From the NCBI GenBank assembly GCA_946480545.1, contig CAMLKY010000088.1, positions 1 to 7,416 on the forward strand: a stretch of DNA of 7,416 nucleotides. Direction: 5' to 3'. Below the pieces are notes generated by a model. It was not told the origin of the DNA. It ran no database searches and saw only the letters and a program-made list of their open reading frames with translations. Shown here in pieces: positions 1 to 5,140 of the stretch. Position 1 is the first letter of the stretch. Each line of letters opens with the position of its first letter. The stretch comes from an uncultured Acidobacteriota bacterium (lineage in GTDB: Bacteria > Acidobacteriota > Blastocatellia > Pyrinomonadales > Pyrinomonadaceae). Position numbers and translations under genes: made by a program.

Positions 1-39
1 AGCGACACCGAGGACCTCGTAATAGTCTCTCTTTGCCAT
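1..39 (-). CDS. dnaJ: DnaJ co-chaperone, N-terminal 13 codons (cut by window edge)
   Basis: Reading the minus strand from the ATG at 39-37 gives MAKRDYYEVLGVA, the near-invariant start of the DnaJ J domain (helix I, x-K-x-D-Y-Y-E-V-L-G-V). The gene continues beyond base 1. DnaJ (Hsp40) is the cytoplasmic partner that hands unfolded clients to DnaK and stimulates its ATPase. Its position downstream of dnaK in the same direction is the usual dnaK-dnaJ order. The 235-bp gap from dnaK is unusually long for this pair. No clear Shine-Dalgarno sequence precedes the ATG. Only 13 codons are visible, so nothing can be said about the zinc-finger or C-terminal domains. Confidence 0.9.
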   Translation of the reverse strand, partial: MAKRDYYEVLGVA

Positions 40-77
40 CGGGCTAGTCAGTAGGGTACCAGGGTTTGGGATTGATA

Positions 78-105
78 TTAGCCGTTAGCTATTGGCTATT
101 AGCTC
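78..105. repeat. Heptad repeat array, TTAGCTA type (4 units)
   Basis: Four contiguous 7-bp units are visible: TTAGCCG, TTAGCTA, TTGGCTA and TTAGCTC. They differ from a TTAGCTA consensus by one or two bases. The array lies 39 bp upstream of the dnaJ start and ends five bases before a second, unrelated heptad array. Short heptanucleotide tandem repeats between genes are known from cyanobacteria (STRR sequences). That this array belongs to a comparable dispersed family here is inference. Confidence 0.7.
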
Positions 106-110
106 CAATC

Positions 111-138
111 CAAAATCCAAAATCTAAAATCCAAAATT
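111..138. repeat. Heptad repeat array, CAAAATC type (4 units)
   Basis: Four contiguous 7-bp units: CAAAATC, CAAAATC, TAAAATC and CAAAATT. The array is bracketed by CAAT (106-109) and ATTG (136-139), so the block has short inverted ends. The same unit type recurs at 239-273. Between the two copies lie the stem-loop at 143-174 and the palindrome at 210-221. In the dnaK-dnaJ transcript this block reads as U-rich heptads just after the stem-loop. Confidence 0.8.
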
Positions 139-142
139 GAGA

Positions 143-174
143 TGGCGCCAGCTCAAACCAATGAACTGACGCCA
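143..174 (-). terminator. Intercistronic stem-loop, candidate attenuator or terminator between dnaK and dnaJ
   Basis: Two 12-nt arms (143-154 and 163-174) enclose an 8-nt loop. Read on the plus strand, the stem has two C-A mismatches. Read as minus-strand RNA, the same positions become G-U wobbles, so all 12 positions pair. The structure is therefore suited to the dnaK-to-dnaJ transcript and not to its complement. It is followed, in the direction of transcription, by TCTCAATTTTGG and then T-rich heptads. That is not a clean U-tract, so it may act as a leaky terminator, an mRNA-processing site or a stabiliser of the upstream message. The structure is read directly; the role is inferred. Confidence 0.5.
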
Positions 175-180
175 AGCGAT

Positions 181-210
181 ATTGTACCGAAACTGTCAAT
201 CCCGGCTCAA
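181..210 (-). promoter_or_regulatory. Weak candidate promoter for dnaJ
   Basis: On the minus strand, TTGAGC (210-205) and TACAAT (186-181) are 18 bp apart, giving 4/6 and 5/6 matches to sigma70 boxes. It would allow separate dnaJ expression, but transcription would have to pass through the stem-loop at 143-174. Such matches occur often by chance, so this is only a candidate. Confidence 0.22.
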
Positions 211-221
211 GCGGGCCCGCT
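210..221. repeat. 12-bp perfect palindrome in the dnaK-dnaJ spacer
   Basis: AGCGGGCCCGCT is a perfect palindrome located between the two CAAAATC arrays. It has no unpaired centre, so it is a poor RNA hairpin; flanking bases pair only partly. It could be a binding site for a dimeric protein, or chance in GC-rich DNA. No recognised operator matches it. Confidence 0.4.
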
Positions 222-238
222 AAGACCGCCTGACAATC

Positions 239-273
239 CAAAATCCAAAATCTAAAATCCAAAATCTAAAATC
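239..273. repeat. Heptad repeat array, CAAAATC type (5 units), abutting the dnaK stop
   Basis: Five contiguous units: CAAAATC, CAAAATC, TAAAATC, CAAAATC and TAAAATC. The array ends one base before the dnaK stop codon (TAG, 277-275 on the minus strand). The first three units match the order of the first three units at 111-131, so the two arrays look like copies of one element rather than independent expansions. Placement directly at the end of the coding region means it forms the start of the 3' untranslated part of the dnaK message. Confidence 0.8.
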
Positions 274-274
274 C

Positions 275-2080
275 CTAGGCCGGCGTCATCATCGCCGCAG
301 TTATCCTGCTTGCGGTTTCTTCGACGCGAACCAGTACCATCTCGATCTCGTCCTTATCTTCGGTGAACAGAAATTCCTCGGCCTCGTTCAAGGTGCCGTT
401 GATCTCCATCTGCTCTTCGGTGGTGAACGACCGTCCAAATTCGGCCATCGCCTTCCGGGCATTCTTGATCATGCTGTCCAGACGATTTCGCTGCATGATC
501 AGCTCGCGCTCTTCCTGGTCCTTTTCGGCCGAAGTTTCGGCTTCGTTGATGAGGCGGTCGATCTCGTCGGGCGACAGCCCGGACGACGGCGTGATCTGCA
601 TCGCCTGCTCGAGGCCCGTCATCTTGTCCTGGGCCGATACGTTGACTATGCCATTGGCGTCGATCTCGAATGAGACGTCGATCTGCGGCACCCCGCGTGG
701 TGCCGGCGGTATCCCGACGAGCTCGAACTTTGTCAGGCTCCGGTTGCCGCTCGCGATCTCACGCTCGCCCTGCAGAATGTGGATCTCCACCGACTGCTGA
801 TTGTCCACGACCGTTGTAAACGTCATCGTGTTCTTGAGCGGGATCGTCGAGTTTCTCGAGATCAGCTTTACGAAAAGGCCGCCTTTAGTTTCCAGCCCGA
901 GACTTAGCGGCAGAACGTCGAGCAGCACGATATCCTTCACATCGCCTGTGAGCACACCACCCTGGATCGCGGCGCCCATCGCGACGACCTCATCGGGATT
1001 GATCTCGGACGACGGCTCTTTGCCGAAGACTTCGGTCACGGTCCTTGCGATGATCGGCGAACGCGTCTGACCGCCGACAAGGATCACCTTATCGATGTCC
1101 GACGGCTGGAGCTTCGCGTCCCACAGAGCTTTCTGGCAAGGGTCGACCGATGCATCGACGAGGTCCTTGACGAGCTCTTCGAATTTTTCCCGCGTCAGGT
1201 TCGCGTTGATGTGTTTCGGGCCCGACTGATCTGCAGCGATGAAGGGCAGGCTGATGTTTGTGTCGCCGAGGCTCGATAGTTCACACTTTGCGCGTTCGGC
1301 CGCTTCCTTGAGACGCTGGAGCGCGAGGCGGTCGTCTTTCAAATCGATACCGTGCTCGGTCTTGAAACCGGCGAGCAGCCAGTCGATGATCCGCTGATCA
1401 AAATCCTCGCCGCCGAGGAACGTGTTACCGGAAGTCGACAGGACCTCGAAGACGCCATCGTTGATCTCGAGGATCGAGATATCGAACGTGCCTCCGCCGA
1501 GATCGTACACCGCCACCTTTTCACTTTTGTTCTTTCCAAACCCGTACGCCAGAGCGGCGGCTGTGGGTTCGTTGATTATCCGCTCGACCTCGAGTCCAGC
1601 GATCTTGCCCGCATCACGAGTTGCCTGCCGCTGCATATCGTCGAAATACGCAGGTACCGTGATTATGGCCTCGGTGATCCTGTCGCCCAGAAACTCCTCC
1701 GCCGCGAGCTTGAGTCTCTGCAGCACGATCGCCGATATCTCGGGCGGGCTGTAAACGCGATCGAGGACCTTTATATGCGCATCGCCGTTTGGTGCTTCGA
1801 CGATCTCGAAAGGAACAACCCCGCGCATCTTCTCGACTTCAGGCGCGTCGAATTTTCTTCCGATCAGCCTCTTCACCGCATAGAGCGTGTTCGCCGGATT
1901 AGTGACGGCCTGACGCTTTGCTATCTGGCCGACCAGCCGCTCGTCCTTATCCGTAAACCCGACAACTGATGGCGTCGTGCGGCCGCCTTCTTTGTTCGAG
2001 ATGATCTGGACGGTGCCGTTTTCCAGTACGGAAACACAGCAGTTCGTCGTTCCAAGGTCAATTCCAATTACTTTACTCAT
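275..2080 (-). CDS. dnaK: Molecular chaperone DnaK (Hsp70), short C-terminus
   Basis: Cytoplasmic ATP-driven Hsp70 chaperone that binds and releases exposed hydrophobic segments of client proteins, working with DnaJ and GrpE. The nucleotide-binding domain shows GIDLGTTN at residues 6-13, Lys70, DLGGGTFD at 193-200 and VGGQTRSP at 335-342. The interdomain linker and start of the substrate-binding domain read [15 protein letters not shown] (384-398), with Leu where most DnaK proteins have Thr in DVTPLSLG. The beta-sandwich ([15 protein letters not shown]) and helical lid follow. The protein has 601 residues against about 638 in E. coli. It ends at the end of the lid with AAMMTPA and lacks the disordered tail and the acidic EEVxD/K-type end. 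The start ATG has a weak GAGAA upstream. It lies 58 bp after grpE in the same direction. The family call is certain; the short tail is the notable feature. Confidence 0.97.
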   Translation of the reverse strand: MSKVIGIDLGTTNCCVSVLENGTVQIISNKEGGRTTPSVVGFTDKDERLVGQIAKRQAVTNPANTLYAVKRLIGRKFDAPEVEKMRGVVPFEIVEAPNGDAHIKVLDRVYSPPEISAIVLQRLKLAAEEFLGDRITEAIITVPAYFDDMQRQATRDAGKIAGLEVERIINEPTAAALAYGFGKNKSEKVAVYDLGGGTFDISILEINDGVFEVLSTSGNTFLGGEDFDQRIIDWLLAGFKTEHGIDLKDDRLALQRLKEAAERAKCELSSLGDTNISLPFIAADQSGPKHINANLTREKFEELVKDLVDASVDPCQKALWDAKLQPSDIDKVILVGGQTRSPIIARTVTEVFGKEPSSEINPDEVVAMGAAIQGGVLTGDVKDIVLLDVLPLSLGLETKGGLFVKLISRNSTIPLKNTMTFTTVVDNQQSVEIHILQGEREIASGNRSLTKFELVGIPPAPRGVPQIDVSFEIDANGIVNVSAQDKMTGLEQAMQITPSSGLSPDEIDRLINEAETSAEKDQEERELIMQRNRLDSMIKNARKAMAEFGRSFTTEEQMEINGTLNEAEEFLFTEDKDEIEMVLVRVEETASRITAAMMTPA

Positions 2081-2138
2081 AACGGTTTTCTCGGGCGTCT
2101 AGTCTTGGCAGGTGTGGGATGGGGAATACGGCGAAGGG

Positions 2139-2990
2139 TCACTCTTCGATCGGAAGTTCACTTCCGTGTTCAGCGTCGTCAGGTTCCGGCGATGCTTCGT
2201 CGAGAGCCGGTACCGGGTTGGAAGCGGTGGCGACCTTCACCATCGAGTGTCGGATCACACGCTCGCCGATCCGGTAGCCGCGAAGCAGCTCGGCAGAAAT
2301 AGTATTTGGTTCGAACTCGATCGACTCTTCGGTAGCGACCGCCTCGTGGTAATGAGGATCGAAAGCTTCACCGACAGTCGCTATCGGCTGTACACCCATT
2401 TCGGCAAGCACTTCGTTGACCTGCTGGTTCACGAGCACGACGCCGTCGAGAAACTGCTGAAATTCGTTCCGGCGATCATCGGGCATCGCCAGTCCGAAAT
2501 CGACGGCCCGGTCGAGGTTATCGAGTACCGGCAGTAACTGCGCTGCCAGATTGCCGACCTGTGTCTGGAAGGTCTCGGAACGCTCCCGCTCGGTCCGGGA
2601 TTTGTAGTTTTCAAAATCCTTTGCGCGCCTAAGCGACGCCTTTAGGAGCTCGTCTCGCTCGAGCTGGATCTGAGAGATCTTGTCTTTCAAGCCCGCGATT
2701 TCTTTCTCGAGCTTTGAAGTATCAGCCTTGGGAGCCTTTGGTTTTGCGGAAGTTGGTACCGGCGACGCGGGTTCGATCGCCTTCGCTTTCGGCTCGGCCG
2801 TGAGGTACTCGGGCGGATCATCGTCACCAAAGCTCTCGGCGATCTCGATGATCGTCGTGTCGGCAGTGATGTGGAGGTCCTTTTCGCGCGCCTCGAGCTG
2901 CTTTATAAAATCATCGACCGACACTGAGTCGTTATTCTCGGCGTCGTCGGCAATATTACCGATATCTTCGATTTCCTGGTTTGGATCCAT
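2139..2990 (-). CDS. grpE: Nucleotide exchange factor GrpE with long N-terminal extension
   Basis: GrpE is the dimeric cytoplasmic exchange factor that opens the DnaK nucleotide-binding domain to release ADP. The core runs from about residue 93 to 255: a long charged helix predicted to be coiled coil (about 93-140, including RRAKDFENYKSR), LLPVLDNLDRAVD (152-164), GEAFDPHYHEAV (207-218) and the beta-domain signature ELLRGYRIGERVIRHSM (234-250). The protein has 283 residues, against 197 in E. coli. The extra length is mostly an N-terminal 90-residue region rich in Asp/Glu, then Pro/Ala/Lys. Within it, SVDDFIKQLEAREKDLH and TTIIEIAESF look more ordered than the rest. A short acidic tail ends the protein. 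The chosen ATG is 34 bp from the hrcA stop; no strong Shine-Dalgarno is visible. An internal start cannot be excluded, but the reading frame and composition look coding from the ATG. Confidence 0.96.
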   Translation of the reverse strand: MDPNQEIEDIGNIADDAENNDSVSVDDFIKQLEAREKDLHITADTTIIEIAESFGDDDPPEYLTAEPKAKAIEPASPVPTSAKPKAPKADTSKLEKEIAGLKDKISQIQLERDELLKASLRRAKDFENYKSRTERERSETFQTQVGNLAAQLLPVLDNLDRAVDFGLAMPDDRRNEFQQFLDGVVLVNQQVNEVLAEMGVQPIATVGEAFDPHYHEAVATEESIEFEPNTISAELLRGYRIGERVIRHSMVKVATASNPVPALDEASPEPDDAEHGSELPIEE

Positions 2991-3024
2991 TTGTGTGAAC
3001 CGGCACGGGCCGCCGGGTTCGGAG

Positions 3025-4146
3025 TTAGTTGTTGGTGACGTCCTTCGACATCATCTTTTCGAGGACTCGAGCGACGTACGAGACGATCGAGATCATCCGT
3101 CCGTACTCGATTCGCGTCGGGCCGAGTACACTCAGCGTACCGATCGCGGAGCCGCTCACCCGGTATGGGGCCGAGATAAGCGTGCAGTTTTGGAGGGAGG
3201 GAGTCCGATTCTCACTTCCGATCATCACCTGGACACCGCCCGGATGTTCTACATCGCGTGCGACGCATTCGTTCAGGATCTGAAGCAGACGTGATTTTTC
3301 ACCGATCGTGGAGAGAAGCTCCCTGAGACGCTCGAGATCGGCAAAATCGGTCTTGGTCAGAATGTTTGACGTCCCGTCGACATACAACTCACCGAGACTC
3401 GCCTCGTCGTCCTCGATGCTCTGCGAGCAAAGGATGACGGCCGTCTGGAGCAACTTATCGAACAGCGTCTTCTCTTCATGCATCAGGCGAAGTATCTCGG
3501 CCCGGATCTCGGAAAGTGTCTTTCCCGAAAACTCGGTGTTCAGATAGTTCGCCGTCCGATCAAGATCCTCTTTCGCGAAAGTTACCTTCAGCCGAATGAT
3601 CCGGTTATGGACAATATTCGGTGCGGAGACCAGCACTACGAGGATCCGGTTATCTGAAAGATTGACGAATTCGATATGCTGCAGGCGGTCGTTGGCAAGA
3701 CTAGGGCTGACCACGATACCCACATTATTTGAAAGAGCAGATAGCAATTGGGAGGTGCGTTCAAGCAACCTGTCCGGTGTCTCAACAAGATCGCTCGCGT
3801 TCAGACCGAATTCATCACCTATCCGGTGAAGGTCGTCGTTCGAGATGCTGAGCACGCCAAGCAGATTATCAACGTAGAACCTATACCCTTTGTCGGTCGG
3901 GACGCGCCCGGCGGAAGTATGGGGTTGTTCCAGGAGCCCGAGGTCCTCAAGCTCTGCCATAACGGAGCGGATCGTCGCCGAACTTAAACCTGAAGCATTG
4001 GCAAACTTCTCCGAAATGGTTTTCGACCCCACGGGTTCGCCCGTGACAAAATGTTCGTTGATGATGGCTGTGAGGATCGCCTGCCCGCGGGAATCGGGAA
4101 AATCAAAGCCTTTATCGATTTTCAGGTTTGATTCGCGAACCGGCAT
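3025..4146 (-). CDS. hrcA: Heat-inducible transcription repressor HrcA
   Basis: HrcA is a dimeric DNA-binding repressor of chaperone operons; in characterised species it binds the CIRCE operator and depends on GroEL for activity. The N-terminal winged-helix domain (about residues 18-95) carries the family signature: TGEPVGSKTISEKF (35-48), then SSATIRSVMAELEDLGLLEQ and HTSAGRVPTDKGYRFYVD. The middle and C-terminal part forms the HrcA/GAF-like domain, ending with LGPTRIEYGRMISIVSYVAR near the C-terminus. At 373 residues it is slightly longer than the usual 340-360, with a short extra N-terminus (MPVRESNLKIDKGFDF). It is first in the operon, so it probably represses its own promoter together with grpE and dnaK. 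No CIRCE inverted repeat (TTAGCACTC-N9-GAGTGCTAA) is found upstream or anywhere in the window, so its operator here is unknown. Confidence 0.96.
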   Translation of the reverse strand: MPVRESNLKIDKGFDFPDSRGQAILTAIINEHFVTGEPVGSKTISEKFANASGLSSATIRSVMAELEDLGLLEQPHTSAGRVPTDKGYRFYVDNLLGVLSISNDDLHRIGDEFGLNASDLVETPDRLLERTSQLLSALSNNVGIVVSPSLANDRLQHIEFVNLSDNRILVVLVSAPNIVHNRIIRLKVTFAKEDLDRTANYLNTEFSGKTLSEIRAEILRLMHEEKTLFDKLLQTAVILCSQSIEDDEASLGELYVDGTSNILTKTDFADLERLRELLSTIGEKSRLLQILNECVARDVEHPGGVQVMIGSENRTPSLQNCTLISAPYRVSGSAIGTLSVLGPTRIEYGRMISIVSYVARVLEKMMSKDVTNN

Positions 4147-4202
4147 TTTTCACGGCGAGTTTTGGAGCATTACCGTGTGTGAGCGGCCTGCGTCCAAGTA
4201 AT

Positions 4203-4232
4203 TTGATACCATTTTGACGGCAAATCTGTCAA
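4203..4232 (-). promoter_or_regulatory. Candidate sigma70-like promoter for hrcA-grpE-dnaK
   Basis: On the minus strand a perfect -35 box TTGACA (4232-4227) is followed after 18 bp by TATCAA (4208-4203), a 4/6 match to the -10 consensus. Transcription would begin near 4196, giving an hrcA leader of about 50 nt. It is the best promoter match upstream of the operon and overlaps the divergent promoter on the other strand. Confidence 0.55.
4214..4232. promoter_or_regulatory. Inverted repeat TTGAC-N9-GTCAA at the divergent promoters
   Basis: Arms 4214-4218 and 4228-4232 are perfect 5-bp inverted repeats separated by 9 bp. They coincide with the two -35 boxes, which may fully explain the symmetry. 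The 9-bp spacing equals that of the CIRCE operator, but the arm sequence does not resemble it. It could be an operator that covers both promoters; this is inference. Confidence 0.35.
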
Positions 4233-4242
4233 TAATTATTAG
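4214..4242 (+). promoter_or_regulatory. Candidate divergent promoter for the SprT-like gene
   Basis: TTGACG (4214-4219) and TATTAG (4237-4242) are 17 bp apart, matching the sigma70 boxes 5/6 and 4/6. The -35 box lies inside the spacer of the opposing hrcA promoter, and the hrcA -35 box lies inside this spacer, so the two promoters cannot easily be occupied together. Expected transcription start is about 4249, next to the GTG at 4250, which suggests a leaderless mRNA. Confidence 0.4.
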
Positions 4243-4249
4243 AAAAACC

Positions 4250-4993
4250 GTGATCAACAACCTCGCCGAAACGCCGATAGAAACAATACGTGAATTCTAT
4301 GAGGAGGCGTTTCGAAAGTACCGGGATGACTGGGATGTTCCGCCGATCGATGTCAGCTTTTATCCCTACGTCGGTCTGAATCAAACGATCCGTGTCCGCG
4401 ACGGGCGCGTCTTTGTGAGGATCGCAGACATGTGCCGCGATATGCCCGCCGCACCGCACAGGGCTCTCGCGTACATTCTGGTGGCGAAACTATTAAGAAA
4501 ACGAGTCCCGCCCAGTGCCGACCGTTTGTATTCGGAATACATCGGTACGGCCGAGATGCGTGCGAGATCCAACGATCGCCGGCGGTCTCACGGCCGCAAG
4601 ATAGTGACAACGGCCAAGGGCGATGTGTACGATCTCGACGAGATCTTCGACAACCTGAACTTTTGGTATTTCGGAGAGCGTCTGGAAAAGCCGGTGCTGA
4701 CGTGGTCGGTCAGGAAGACCTATCACATCCTCGGGCATCACGATTCGACGCATCAGACTATCGTCGTGAGCCGTTCGCTCGATTCGGCTGATGTCCCGCG
4801 TTTCGTCGTCGAATACATCGTCTTTCACGAGATGCTCCACATCCATCACCCGACCGTGCATCACAACGGTCGTCGATACAACCACACGCCCGCGTTCCGC
4901 CGTGATGAGCGCAGATTTCGTTACTATCGACAAGCGGAAGAGTGGATCGAGCAGAATGTGACGAAGCTGAAGAGACGGGCGAGAAGAAAATAG
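4250..4993 (+). CDS. SprT-like zinc metalloprotease domain protein
   Basis: Predicted cytoplasmic zincin-type protein; the substrate is unknown. From the GTG start it has 247 residues. The C-terminal SprT-like domain spans about residues 128-233: YDLDEIFDNLNFWYF (127-141), TWSVRKTYHILGHHD, IVVSRSLDSADVP, then the zinc motif HEMLH (193-197) with catalytic Glu194 and two His ligands, and a candidate third ligand His212 in YNHTPAF. An N-terminal region of about 120 residues, including a helical ALAYILVAKLLRKRVPP segment, has no family I recognise. The C-terminus is strongly basic (KLKRRARRK), suggesting nucleic-acid contact; SprT/Spartan relatives act on DNA-bound proteins, but that role is not shown here. 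The frame is also open from a TTG at 4214, but that codon is the -35 box, so GTG 4250 is preferred. There is no Shine-Dalgarno and no signal peptide. It is divergent from hrcA. Confidence 0.8.
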   Translation: MINNLAETPIETIREFYEEAFRKYRDDWDVPPIDVSFYPYVGLNQTIRVRDGRVFVRIADMCRDMPAAPHRALAYILVAKLLRKRVPPSADRLYSEYIGTAEMRARSNDRRRSHGRKIVTTAKGDVYDLDEIFDNLNFWYFGERLEKPVLTWSVRKTYHILGHHDSTHQTIVVSRSLDSADVPRFVVEYIVFHEMLHIHHPTVHHNGRRYNHTPAFRRDERRFRYYRQAEEWIEQNVTKLKRRARRK

Positions 4994-5063
4994 TCTGCGG
5001 ACAAAGTTTCGTGTTTGTTTAGATTGGTTATGGCCCTACGACCTACGCTTCGTTAGTGCGATC

Positions 5064-5123
5064 TCGTGTAGATTCGTGGCTGCAGATCGATTACTCAACG
5101 AATGAAACGACGAACTTACACGA
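5064..5123. repeat. Imperfect inverted repeat between convergent genes
   Basis: Arms 5064-5079 (TCGTGTAGATTCGTGG) and 5108-5123 match as inverted copies at 13 of 16 positions, with a 28-nt loop. A further TTCGTGT copy lies at 5008-5014. The repeat occupies the 147-bp spacer between the ends of two convergent genes. It lacks a U-tract on either strand, so it is not a textbook terminator. TTCGTG-rich intergenic sequence of this kind looks like a dispersed repeat family. I see no coding sequence in 4994-5140. Confidence 0.5.
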
Positions 5124-5140
5124 AGCGGGCGAACAATCTC

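Noticed and set aside
196..201. TTGACA-like box on the minus strand in the dnaK-dnaJ spacer (TTGACAG before TACAAT)
   Set aside because: It is only 7 bp from the TACAAT box, far too close for a sigma70 promoter, and no -10 box sits at the proper distance.
78..273. CRISPR array
   Set aside because: The repeats are 7-bp tandem units without unique spacers, unlike CRISPR repeats of 23-47 bp, and no cas gene is present.
1352..1969. Plus-strand open frame of 205 codons inside dnaK
   Set aside because: It is antisense to conserved DnaK ATPase-domain sequence and has no family features.
4214..4232. TTGAC-N9-GTCAA as a CIRCE element
   Set aside because: Only the 9-bp spacing matches; the arms share no meaningful sequence with TTAGCACTC, and the symmetry is explained by two opposing -35 boxes.
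4214..4249. TTG start for the SprT-like gene
   Set aside because: The TTG is part of the likely -35 box, the extra residues have no conservation signal I can see, and no ribosome-binding site precedes it.
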